A stretch of 64,000 nt of DNA, from assembly GCA_963754445.1 (NCBI GenBank), contig CAVWFT010000001.1:1364001-1428000 (forward strand), in the 5' to 3' direction. The translations under genes and the position numbers were made by a program. Position 1 is the stretch's first letter. Each line of letters starts with the position of its first letter. This DNA comes from Bog-473 sp963754445. GTDB lineage: Bacteria > Actinomycetota > Acidimicrobiia > Acidimicrobiales > RAAP-2. This document shows positions 6,539-14,971 of the stretch, piece by piece. The notes under the pieces are model-generated. The model made no database searches. It was not told the DNA's origin and saw only the letters and a program-made list of their open reading frames with translations.

Positions 6539-9010
6539 GTGATGCAGCATGCACATGGCGCGCGCGCCATTCCATCCACGCTCGTCCGTCTCGCTCTGGC
6601 CACGGCCGCGCTTGTCGGGACCTCCTTCGCCGTGATCGGGATGTCTGCACCCGTGAGCGCCGCAGGGCTGCTGCCGCCGTCGAACCCCTCGGTCAGCGTG
6701 CCACCCCAGGTGATGCCGGCGTGCTCGCTGACGCCCGTCGACGACACCACGACTGGTTGTATCAACTCGGTAGTGCACAACATCAACTACGCACGGCATC
6801 TCGAAGGACTGGGACCTCTGGTCCTGCCGAGCAGTTACGCCAGCGACTCGGTTCCGCTACAGCAACTGATCCTCACCGACGAGGAGCGCGGCGATCGGGG
6901 GCTTCCGGAATTCTCGGGTCTCGACCCGGCGCTGAACGCGGTTGCCGCGAGCGCTGCCGCCGGAAATGCGGATCCGTCCCCTCCGAGCGGATACCCATTT
7001 AGTTCGGCCGGCTCCATCTTTGCCCAGGACTACACACCGCTCGGGGCCGACTACGCCTGGATGTACGACGACGGATATGGCGGAACCAATCTCGATTGCG
7101 CCACTCCGTCGGATCCGGGTTGTTGGGGACACCGGGACAACATCTTGGGGAGCTGGATCACCGATGGCACCCATACCGCCATGATGGGGGACGGCAATAC
7201 ACCGTCTGGTCAGTACGCCGAGATCTTCGCCAACCAGGACGACCCGCCGGACGCCACCATCGACGACATCACCACCAGCTCGTTACCCACGCCTGCGACC
7301 GCGTCGGCACCAGATGTCGTCCAGGTGCTACCGGCCTCGTCGTCGAACACCCGGGCAGGAACGCCGGTCACCATCGAGGGCAACTACTTCGGCACGTCGC
7401 CCAAGGTCTTCTTCGGCGGCATTGCGGCCACGAACGTCACCGTCGACTGGGACGGACAGCTGACCGCAGACGCACCGGCCGACCCTGCGGGGAGCGGCGC
7501 TGACAAAGTCGTGGTCACGGTGACAACGGTGACGGGTTCGTCGAGCGCCGTCGGAGTCCAGGCCGTCAACCAGTTCACCTATGCCCCGACGAGCGCGCCC
7601 ACCGTCACTTCGGTGTCACCAACGTCGGGGGCACAGACCCCATCGGGCAGCGTGGTCATCCACGGCTCGAACTTCTACGACGGCGGCGTCACGCCAATCG
7701 TCGACTTCGGGTCGGTGGCCAGTATCGGGTCGATGAGCTACAGCGCCAATCAGATCACGACCACCATTCCGCCCGCCATCAACCCCGGCACTGTCGACAT
7801 CACGGTCACCACACCGGCGGGAACCAGCAAGATCTCTTCCGGCGACCTGTTCACCTACTCGGGCAGCGGCCTCTCGAGCGCCCCCGCAATCACGAGTGCG
7901 AGCTCGACCACCTTCAACGCCAGCACGGCAGGTCTCTTCACGATTGCCACAACCGGCACCCCGGCGGTGAGCACTATTGCTGACGCCCCCTTCAGCGGTT
8001 GTACACCCTCGACTCTGCCCTCGGATCTCTCCTTGAGCTACACCGGCGGAAGCACGGCCACGATCGCCGGGACGACGAAGGCGGGTGACGGAGGCGTCTA
8101 CACGATCTGCCTGGTGGCCTCCAACGGCGTGACCCCAACGGCACATCAGAACTTCACCTTGACAGTGAATGCGCCATCGACCTCCACACCGCCGACCACG
8201 CCGCCGACCACGCCTCCTCCGGCCACGCACGGCTACTGGCTGGTGGGCTCCGACGGCGGGATCTTCAGCTTCGGCTCGGCCGGGTTCCATGGTTCGACGG
8301 GCTCGCTCGTGCTGCAACGGCCCGTCGTCGGAATCACCCCCACCGCCGATCGCTCCGGATACTGGTTGGTTGCCTCCGACGGTGGAATTTTCGCGTTCGG
8401 CGACGCCGGGTACCACGGCTCGATCCCGGGCGCCGGTTTGAGCCCGGCCGGGTCCGGAGGCGTGCACAGCCTCAATGCACCGATCGTGGGCATGGTCCCG
8501 TCCGCTGACGGCGGCGGATATTTCATGGTGGCGTCCGACGGCGGGGTCTTCGCATTCGGCGACGCCAGGTTCGAGGGTTCGTGTCCAGGGATCGGCGGCT
8601 GTCGTGGCAGCGCGGTCGCTGTGATGCCCGATGCCACGGGGAACGGCTACTGGGTCGTGACGTCGTCGGGTGCCGTCTATCCCTTCGGCGACGCCGCCGA
8701 CTACGGCCAGCCGGGAGCCGGCACACCCGTCTCGGCCGCCGTGGCCACACCCAGTGGACATGGGTATTGGATCCTCAACACGAGCGGTCAGGTCTACGCC
8801 TACGGCGACGCCCAGTCGATGGGCGGTGCGCCCGCGGGGGCCGCCGGGGGCTTGGACCCGGCGTCGGCCATCTTCGACACCTCCGACGGCGATGGCTATT
8901 GGATCGTCACCGGACAGGGCAAGGTCTACGCGTTCGGCGACGCCCCGAACGACGGCGACATGTCGGCCACCCATCTCAACGGGCCGATCGTCGCGGCATC
9001 GGGCTCGTAA
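6539..9010 (+). CDS. Secreted CAP-domain protein with TIG domains and six GYW repeats
   Basis: 823 residues. A signal peptide (to about residue 42) precedes a CAP/SCP-like domain (about 75-235) with the NINYARHLEGLGPL helix and the conserved CWGHRDNIL motif. Two IPT/TIG-type Ig folds follow (about 258-345 and 352-440), then a putative Ig-like domain (about 450-545), a Thr/Pro linker, and a C-terminal array (about 565-820) of six units starting GYW, typically GYWLVASDGGIFAFGDAGYHGS. The last region (GPIVAASGS) is half a unit. The array is probably a beta-propeller or related closed fold for surface binding. GTG 6539 and ATG 6542 are adjacent possible starts. The protein is likely cell-wall or matrix associated; substrate unknown. 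Confidence 0.8.
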   Translation: MMQHAHGARAIPSTLVRLALATAALVGTSFAVIGMSAPVSAAGLLPPSNPSVSVPPQVMPACSLTPVDDTTTGCINSVVHNINYARHLEGLGPLVLPSSYASDSVPLQQLILTDEERGDRGLPEFSGLDPALNAVAASAAAGNADPSPPSGYPFSSAGSIFAQDYTPLGADYAWMYDDGYGGTNLDCATPSDPGCWGHRDNILGSWITDGTHTAMMGDGNTPSGQYAEIFANQDDPPDATIDDITTSSLPTPATASAPDVVQVLPASSSNTRAGTPVTIEGNYFGTSPKVFFGGIAATNVTVDWDGQLTADAPADPAGSGADKVVVTVTTVTGSSSAVGVQAVNQFTYAPTSAPTVTSVSPTSGAQTPSGSVVIHGSNFYDGGVTPIVDFGSVASIGSMSYSANQITTTIPPAINPGTVDITVTTPAGTSKISSGDLFTYSGSGLSSAPAITSASSTTFNASTAGLFTIATTGTPAVSTIADAPFSGCTPSTLPSDLSLSYTGGSTATIAGTTKAGDGGVYTICLVASNGVTPTAHQNFTLTVNAPSTSTPPTTPPTTPPPATHGYWLVGSDGGIFSFGSAGFHGSTGSLVLQRPVVGITPTADRSGYWLVASDGGIFAFGDAGYHGSIPGAGLSPAGSGGVHSLNAPIVGMVPSADGGGYFMVASDGGVFAFGDARFEGSCPGIGGCRGSAVAVMPDATGNGYWVVTSSGAVYPFGDAADYGQPGAGTPVSAAVATPSGHGYWILNTSGQVYAYGDAQSMGGAPAGAAGGLDPASAIFDTSDGDGYWIVTGQGKVYAFGDAPNDGDMSATHLNGPIVAASGS

Positions 9011-9090
9011 GCAGACCTGCTGGAGGGCTACGTCAGGGGCAACCGGCCTCTATGGTGGGGACGACGGGACGACCCCACCAGGGAGGAAAT

Positions 9091-9861
9091 ATGGGCATCT
9101 TCCAGCGGGCGCACGACATCGTGCAGGCCAAGACGAACAAGGCGCTCGACGCGGCTGAGAAGCCTGATGAGATGCTCGACCTCTCTTACGAGAAGATGCT
9201 CGAGCAGATCACCCAGGTGCGGCGGGCGTTGGTCGACATCGCCGCCTCGCGTAAGCGCCTCGAGCTCCAGGAGCAGCAGTTCCAACACACGATCGATCAC
9301 CTCCAGGAACAGGCCAAGCAGGCGCTCCAGGCCAATCGCGAGGACTTGGCCAAAGAGGCGCTGTCGCGCAAGGCGGCGGCCCAGCAACAGATCGACGAGA
9401 TGGAGCCGCAGCGCCATCAGCTCGAAGAAGAGGAGCAAAAGCTCACCCAGACGCTCGACGTGCTCCAGAAGCGAGTCAACGACTTCCGCACGCAGAAGGA
9501 GACGCTCAAGGCCCAATACACTGCGGCGAAGGCCATCTCGTCGGTCGACGAGAGCACCGCGGGTATCTCCAAGTCCTTCAATGACTCCGGCGCGGCACTC
9601 CAGCGCGCTCAGGACAAGATCTCCACGATGCAGGCGCGCTCGGGCGCGCTCGACGAGCTGCTCGAGTCCGGGGTGCTCGAGGACGTCGGCGGCGGGACCG
9701 ACGACATCCAGAAGGAGCTCGACAAGGTCGGGAGTGACGCCCAGGTCGACAACGAGCTGGCCGCCCTCAAGGCACAGCTCGGAACCGGGGCAGCAACAGC
9801 GCCCGAACCCGACGCCATCGCCGCGGCGCCCGAGAGCGACGGGACCAGCCCCGCGTCCTAA
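9091..9861 (+). CDS. pspA: PspA/IM30 family membrane-stress protein
   Basis: 256 residues, almost entirely predicted coiled coil from residue 20 to 190, starting MGIFQRAHDIVQAKTNKALD, the typical amphipathic N-terminal helix of the PspA/IM30/Vipp1 family. These ESCRT-III-like proteins bind the inner face of the membrane and protect it during envelope stress. The C-terminal 60 residues are acidic and Ala/Pro-rich. GGAGG five bases before the ATG fixes the start. It follows the CAP protein by 80 bp and overlaps by its stop codon with the convergent dehalogenase gene. Confidence 0.88.
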   Translation: MGIFQRAHDIVQAKTNKALDAAEKPDEMLDLSYEKMLEQITQVRRALVDIAASRKRLELQEQQFQHTIDHLQEQAKQALQANREDLAKEALSRKAAAQQQIDEMEPQRHQLEEEEQKLTQTLDVLQKRVNDFRTQKETLKAQYTAAKAISSVDESTAGISKSFNDSGAALQRAQDKISTMQARSGALDELLESGVLEDVGGGTDDIQKELDKVGSDAQVDNELAALKAQLGTGAATAPEPDAIAAAPESDGTSPAS

Positions 9862-10818
9862 GAAGCCGGGGCTCCGTCCGAACCCACGAACGCTGCCACC
9901 GCGAGCGCCAAGTCCTGGCCCCGGTCCTCTTGGAGAAAGTGGCCGGCATCGCGGATGGTCGGATGCACCAGGCCGGCGGCCCCCGGCATCCAGTCCTGGA
10001 ACACCTCTGCCCACCCTCCGGTCCCCGGGTCGCCGTCGGAGAAGGCCGTGAGGAACGGCCCGTTCCATTCCTGCAGGGCGCGGCGCGTGCGGCGGTTGAT
10101 GCGGGCACAGGCGCTGCCGCGGCGTCGTTGCCATGAGCAGCGGCAGCTGACGCGGGCCGGCGGCGAACGTCTCGTCCGGGAACGGCGCGTCGTAGGCGGC
10201 CAGGTCCGCTTCGGCGACGTCGGAGTGTGTGGCGCCCTGGACGAAGAGGCTTGGTTGCAGCGCCTCGAGCTCTTGGGTCAGGCGCTGGTAGTCGAGCAGC
10301 ATCTGGTCGACCGTGACGCTGCCGTCCCCGTTGTCGTGGACGGGCCACGTCAGGCGGCCGGCCAACGAGGTTTCCGCCGTATGGAGCACAGTGTTCGCGG
10401 CCACGACGCGCCGGGCCAGCGTCGGACGAGCCGCCAGCGCCCCGAGGCCGATGGGTCCACCCCAATCCTGCACGAGCAGAGTGGTGTCGCCCAATCCGAC
10501 GGCGTCGACGAACTGGGCCATCCACTCGATGTGGGCGGCAACCGAGTGGGCCGTCCGTCGAGCCGGCTTGTCCGAGCGACCGAAACCGATGAGGTCGGGC
10601 GCCACCGCCCGCAGGCCGAGATCCACCAGGTGCGTGATCACCTTCCGGTAGAGGTAGGACCAGGTCGGCTGTCCGTGCAGCATAAGCACGGTGTCGCCCG
10701 GCGGGCCTTCGTCGACATAGTGCATGCGCAGTCCGTCCGGCAGGGTCACGAAACGGCTCTCGAAGGGGTACCCGGGCAGGTCGGTGAACCGTCCGTCCGG
10801 CGTGCGCACGATGTCCAC
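9858..10818 (-). pseudogene. Haloalkane dehalogenase-like alpha/beta hydrolase, split by a +1 frameshift
   Basis: The first ~230 residues match the haloalkane dehalogenase family, HLD-I type: HGQPTWSYLYR, APDLIGFGRSDKP and the nucleophile motif VQDWGGPIGL. The frame is lost after LPLLMATTPR. The C-terminal third continues in the next frame (ALQEWNGPFLTAFSDGDPGT, then DAGHFLQEDRGQDLA) down to a TAG at 9858, bringing the catalytic acid (SDGDP) and His (GHFLQED). Skipping one base between about 10101 and 10128 restores a 319-residue protein of normal length with all three catalytic residues. It is either a recent pseudogene or a one-base sequence error. The stop overlaps the pspA stop tail to tail. 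Confidence 0.8.
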
Positions 10819-10877
10819 GTCCCTCAGTGTGTCCCAACCTGGCGCGACCGGCGCCGGGGCTGCTGGACTCGGGGCCG

Positions 10878-12011
10878 ATGAGCAACGACGTCGTGGTGGT
10901 CGGGGGCGGTCTGGTCGGTCTGACCTTGGCCTACGAATTGGCGACGTGTGGGGCCGCCGTCACCGTCATCGATGCGGGACTCCCCGGCAGGGCGACGGCC
11001 GCTGGGGCCGGGATCCTGTCGCCCGTCACCAGCATGGAGGGGGACCCCGGCCTGTGGCCGTTCCTGGCCAGTTGCGGCGCCCACTACCCCGACCTCCTGG
11101 CCCGGCTCGAGGCAGACGGTGCCGAGACGGGCCCCGCCGGCTACGGGGTCTGCGGCATCCTCTCGCTGAGCCTTCGGCCACACGAGGACGATTGGTATGC
11201 ACCCTTCGCCTCCATGGTCCTCGAGCGCTCCCCGGGGCAGGTCCACGACATCGCGCCGGTCGACGCCGTCGCGCTCTTCCCACCGCTGGGCCAGGTCCAC
11301 CGGGTCCTGCACGCCCCCGGTTCGGCCCGAGTCGACGGACGGGGCATGGCGGCGGCGGTTCACCAGGCGGCCGAGAAGCGCGGGGTCCGCTTCCTCGAGG
11401 GTTCCGTATCCGGGATCGGCCGAGCCGGCGCCCGGCACGCATCGTCGGTCGTCGTGGATGGCCACGGCGCGGTGCACGGCGATGCCGTGGCCGTAGCCGG
11501 TGGAGCCTGGACGTCGGCCATGGGGGAGTGGCTCGGCTGCGCGTTGCCGGTGGGTCCGACCAAGGGCCAGATCGTTCATCTGGGCGTCGACGACGAGACG
11601 GGGCGCTGGCCCATCGTGCAGCCGCTCCTCACGCATTACCTGGTCCCGTGGCCGGGCGGACGGGTGGCCTGCGGCGGCACGTTCGAGGCCGACGCCGGCT
11701 TCTCGGTGTCGGTCACCGCGGCCGGGCTCCACGAACTGCTCCGAGAATGCCTCTCGGTGGCGCCCGGCTTGTCCGGTTCCTCGTACCTCGAGACACGGGT
11801 CGGGCTCCGACCGACGACACCCGACGACCATGCCGTGGTCGGGCCGGTGCCGGGCTGGGACAACGTGTTCGTGGCGTCGGGACATGGGGCCAACGGGCTC
11901 CTGCAGGGCCCGTACTCGGCCCGAGTCCTGGCCCGTGCCATCGCCGGGTCACCCCTCTCGCCCGCAGAGGCCCCGCTCCCAGCAGGTTTCAGACCGTCAC
12001 GCTTCACCTGA
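10878..12011 (+). CDS. FAD-dependent amino-acid oxidase family protein (ThiO-like)
   Basis: 377 residues. The N-terminus has a Rossmann dinucleotide fold (DVVVVGGGLVGLTLAYEL, from residue 4), followed by ATAAGAGILSP, a segment shared with glycine oxidase/DAO proteins, and a C-terminal FAD motif GLRPTTPDDHAVVGPVPG and ASGHGANGLLQGP. It should oxidise an amine or amino acid using FAD. It is a paralogue of the thiO-type gene at 18141 but is not next to thiamine genes, so its substrate is less certain. ATG 10878 puts the FAD fold at the very N-terminus. Divergent from the dehalogenase gene. Confidence 0.8.
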   Translation: MSNDVVVVGGGLVGLTLAYELATCGAAVTVIDAGLPGRATAAGAGILSPVTSMEGDPGLWPFLASCGAHYPDLLARLEADGAETGPAGYGVCGILSLSLRPHEDDWYAPFASMVLERSPGQVHDIAPVDAVALFPPLGQVHRVLHAPGSARVDGRGMAAAVHQAAEKRGVRFLEGSVSGIGRAGARHASSVVVDGHGAVHGDAVAVAGGAWTSAMGEWLGCALPVGPTKGQIVHLGVDDETGRWPIVQPLLTHYLVPWPGGRVACGGTFEADAGFSVSVTAAGLHELLRECLSVAPGLSGSSYLETRVGLRPTTPDDHAVVGPVPGWDNVFVASGHGANGLLQGPYSARVLARAIAGSPLSPAEAPLPAGFRPSRFT

Positions 12012-12042
12012 GGAGGGATCCCACCTCGGCACGATCAGGTCC

Positions 12043-13047
12043 ATGAGAATCAAGACCGTGCTGCGAGGAACCATCCATCGTCGGGATCAGCAGGACCAGG
12101 CAGCGACGGTCGAGAGCGTCGAAGCCGCGCTGGCCGGCCACGACGGCTTCTGGCTCGATCTCGACGACGAAGCGAAGGACGGCAGCGTGGCCGACCTCCT
12201 GACGCAGCAATTCCAGTTTCACCCTTTGGCCGTCGAGGCGTCGCAAAAGTTCGACCAGCGGCCACGCATGGACGACTACGACAACTTCGTCTATCTGGTG
12301 GCGCGGGGGGCCGACCCCGACCACAAGGGCAATGCCGAGGTGCACTGTTTCTGGACCGACCGGTATGTCGTCACGGTCCATCGAGGGAGCTGCCCGGCCA
12401 TAGCGGACGTCCACGAGCGCCTCTTGCGAGCCCACCACGCACAGGACGTCGCATCACCGCAGCTGGTGATCGTGTATTTCGTGCTCAATGCGCTGGCCGA
12501 CAGCTTCTTCCCCTACCTGTCGGCTTTCGACGACCGCATCGACGCCCTCGAGGACGACATCCTCAAGGCACCCACCGAAGCCCAGCTCGGTGAGCTCTTC
12601 GGCATGAAGCGCACCCTGATGAACATGCGCAAGGTGGTGGCGCCGCAGCGTGATCTCATGGCCAGCATCAACGGAGGTCTGGCCGACGTCCCGGGCATGA
12701 CCGACGAGGCGGGCCGATACTTCCGGGACCTCTACGACCACATGATCCGCCTGGCCGACTACATCGACAACTACCGGGACCTGTTGTCGAGCGTGATGGA
12801 CACGCACCTCTCGACCGTGTCGAACCGCTTGAACGTCGTGATGAAGCAGCTGACGGTCATCGCCACCGTGTTCCTACCACTGAGCTTCCTGACCGGCTTC
12901 TTCGGGCAGAACTTCGCCGCGATGGTCCATTTCATCGCGCCCGGCTGGACCTTCTGGGTGCTCGGCATCGGCAGCGAGCTGGCCGCCGTGACGATTCTCT
13001 ACGTCTTGTTCCGCCGACGCGGGTGGCTCGGCGGCCCGACCGTCTGA
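12043..13047 (+). CDS. corA: CorA-family divalent cation transporter
   Basis: 334 residues. A soluble N-terminal alpha/beta domain is followed by a long helix (about 170-270) and two C-terminal membrane segments (about residues 270-290 and 302-325). The signature after TM1 is FFGQNF, i.e. GQN where classical CorA has GMN. CorA proteins form pentameric channels for Mg2+, Co2+ or Ni2+; the altered signature leaves the ion uncertain (ZntB-like zinc transport is the alternative). Starts 31 bp after the ThiO-like gene, so the two may be cotranscribed. The stop codon sits in the loop of a GC-rich hairpin. Confidence 0.83.
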   Translation: MRIKTVLRGTIHRRDQQDQAATVESVEAALAGHDGFWLDLDDEAKDGSVADLLTQQFQFHPLAVEASQKFDQRPRMDDYDNFVYLVARGADPDHKGNAEVHCFWTDRYVVTVHRGSCPAIADVHERLLRAHHAQDVASPQLVIVYFVLNALADSFFPYLSAFDDRIDALEDDILKAPTEAQLGELFGMKRTLMNMRKVVAPQRDLMASINGGLADVPGMTDEAGRYFRDLYDHMIRLADYIDNYRDLLSSVMDTHLSTVSNRLNVVMKQLTVIATVFLPLSFLTGFFGQNFAAMVHFIAPGWTFWVLGIGSELAAVTILYVLFRRRGWLGGPTV

Positions 13048-13061
13048 GACGGCCGGGCCGC
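13031..13061. terminator. Hairpin with the corA stop codon in its loop
   Basis: GCGGCCCGACCGTC (13031-13044) pairs with 13048-13061 with one A-C mismatch; the three-base loop is the TGA stop of corA. It lies between convergent corA and the beta-helix gene ending at 13079 and could serve both. No T-tract. Confidence 0.6.
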
Positions 13062-13078
13062 ACGAAGCACCGTGTGGA

Positions 13079-14497
13079 CTACGAGGTGCAGAGGCCCGTC
13101 GGATTCGAGTCGTTGGCCGGCGAGCAGGTGTTCCCGTGGAAGGTGTTGCTGGTTCCCGCGTCCTGCAGGTCGAAGTTCAGGTTCTTCTTCACGATGTTGG
13201 TGTCGAAGGTGTTCGACGACGACTCCGTGTCGGCCTGGATCCCGTCCTGGGTGTTCTTGTTCGCCGTGTTGTTCGACACCGTGTTGCCCGTGCTGTCCGT
13301 CGAGACCGCACTACCGGGGCCCCCGATGTAGATGCCATCGCCGCCGTTCTTGTTGGCGATGTTGTTCTCGACCGTGGCACCACTCACGCTCCACAGGGAG
13401 ATGCCGGTCGCCGTCCCGTTCGAGGCGGTGTTGTGCGAGATGGTGATCGGGTTCGACGTGCTGTCGACGTAGATGCCGTAGCCGGCACTGACGCCGCCCG
13501 GCGTGGCGTGGGACGTGTTGTTGCCCGTCACCGTCCAGGTGCCCGCGACCGGACCGGACCCGTCACTGCACAGGTAGGCGTCGATGTCGCTGGCCGAAAC
13601 GGTGTTGTTGGTCACCGTGAGGGACCCGAGGTCACACAGGAGGAGGCCGGTGGCCTCCGTACTGTTGCCCGTGTACGAGTCGGCACTCACCGTGTCCGTG
13701 CTGATCGTGCCGGCTGCGGCGCCGTAGTACTGGATCCCGTTCTGGGCGATGAGACCCGTCGGACCGATGCCCGTGACGACGGACCCCGTGACGGAGCAGG
13801 TCGTGCCGGCGTCGTCGCAGGTGATCCCGTTCTTGTCGTAGGCCGTGACCGAGTCGTCGCTCATGGTGACGTTGGAGGTGGCGCTGCCGTCCGAGTCGAC
13901 GTAGACGCCAAGACCGTCCTGGCAACCGAACAGGCTCTGGGGCAGCTCGATGTCGGTCACCTTGACGTTTGTCAGGGCACCCGAAGCGTCGTGGTAGTAC
14001 ACGCCGACATAGTCGACACCGCATCCGGAGAACGAGTTCTCCGCGGCGGAGCCGTTCACGGTGACGTTCTTCAGCGTCGCGGTCCCACCGGCCTGGACGT
14101 CGACGATGGCGTTCTGAGGCTCGGAGCTGTCGCTGTCCACATCACTGGTGGGCAGCGTGGACGGGTCGATGACCGCCGGGCTCCCACTGGTCGGGCCGGC
14201 GATGGTGACGGCACCCGTGATCACGAGCTGCTGGGGATACGAGCCGCTCGTCACCCGGATGGTCGAGTTCTGGGTCGCCTGGGTCAGCGCGTAGGCGATC
14301 GTCTGGCATGGGTGGGCTTGGAGACGACAGGTCCCGGTGTCGTGCCCCGTCGACGCACTCACGTAGAGCGTCCCGCCGGGACTGGCCTCGGCCACCGAGG
14401 GGGACAGAGCGATCACGCCCGCACCGCCCGCCAGCGCCAGTCCGAGAGCAGCCAGCCCTCGGACGCGGCGCAAAACAGTATTCGTACACACACCCAT
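13079..14497 (-). CDS. Secreted right-handed beta-helix protein
   Basis: 472 residues with a signal peptide (LRRVRGLAALGLALAGGAGVIALSP, cleavage near VAEAS). Mature protein begins GGTLYVSASTGHDTGTC, the opening of many pectate-lyase-like parallel beta-helix proteins with a QTIAYAL capping helix. It then consists of short Asn/Thr/Gly-rich turns such as TVTNNTVSASD, ISHNTASNGTATGISLW and VENNIANKNGGDGIYIGG, the NosD/PbH1 repeat pattern. Several paired cysteines occur. No catalytic site is evident, so adhesion or polysaccharide binding is as likely as lyase activity. ATG 14497 is chosen over GTG 14503 because GAGGAG lies eight bases upstream. Shares a conserved leader with the gene at 14972. Confidence 0.8.
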   Translation of the reverse strand: MGVCTNTVLRRVRGLAALGLALAGGAGVIALSPSVAEASPGGTLYVSASTGHDTGTCRLQAHPCQTIAYALTQATQNSTIRVTSGSYPQQLVITGAVTIAGPTSGSPAVIDPSTLPTSDVDSDSSEPQNAIVDVQAGGTATLKNVTVNGSAAENSFSGCGVDYVGVYYHDASGALTNVKVTDIELPQSLFGCQDGLGVYVDSDGSATSNVTMSDDSVTAYDKNGITCDDAGTTCSVTGSVVTGIGPTGLIAQNGIQYYGAAAGTISTDTVSADSYTGNSTEATGLLLCDLGSLTVTNNTVSASDIDAYLCSDGSGPVAGTWTVTGNNTSHATPGGVSAGYGIYVDSTSNPITISHNTASNGTATGISLWSVSGATVENNIANKNGGDGIYIGGPGSAVSTDSTGNTVSNNTANKNTQDGIQADTESSSNTFDTNIVKKNLNFDLQDAGTSNTFHGNTCSPANDSNPTGLCTS

Positions 14498-14610
14498 AGT
14501 CACGCTCCTCGCGCATCATGTGACGTCATCCGCCACCCCCTAACGGCACAACAACACGCCAGCGTTCATTGCGCGTAACTGCCGCCGGGCGTGTCTTAAC
14601 ACACAGGATT
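14498..14610 (-). promoter_or_regulatory. Conserved leader of beta-helix gene 1
   Basis: Minus-strand elements CCTGTGTGTTAAGA (near 14594-14607), a possible ACGCC/GGCGT hairpin with GCGCAA inside, and GTGGCGGATGACGTCA (14536-14521) recur in the same order and spacing upstream of the second beta-helix gene. The palindrome TGACGTCA ends 23 bases before the start codon in both. It may be a shared promoter/operator or a structured 5' UTR. Confidence 0.5.
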
Positions 14611-14884
14611 TGCCGCTGCCAGGGACCTTCAGCAGGAATTCATCGGGCCAGCCGATTTCTTCGCTTGAGCGTCACCGACCGTTCACCAGGGGTGGCGATC
14701 TTTGTTGCAACACCCGTGTAGGTATGTTGACCCGGCGCGGCGGAATCTCGCTCAGTCGCCGGGAAATCGCGTGGCGCGCCCTCACGCGACACCACCGTTG
14801 TCGCCCGGGGACGAAATTGCGACAACGCCGATGCAGGAAGCGCCCTGTCGGTGGGCACGCATGGTCAGGTCGGGATGGTCCGCA
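14611..14884. other. Intergenic stretch without a gene
   Basis: Downstream of the second beta-helix gene and upstream of the first. Apart from a 9-bp perfect inverted repeat CGTTGTCGC/GCGACAACG (14796-14804 and 14819-14827) I see no coding or RNA gene; frames here are short and of non-coding composition. Confidence 0.45.
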
Positions 14885-14924
14885 ATTGCGAAACCGCCGA
14901 CCGTGACGGCGGCGGCTTCGCAAT
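14885..14924 (-). terminator. 15-bp hairpin downstream of beta-helix gene 2
   Basis: ATTGCGAAACCGCCG (14885-14899) pairs with 14910-14924 with a single mismatch and a 10-base loop, 47 bp past the stop of the minus-strand gene at 14972. No T-tract follows. Confidence 0.55.
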
Positions 14925-14971
14925 GCGTTGCTGGATTGAGGCAGGGCGTCGGCCCTGGTCGATCGCTTCCG

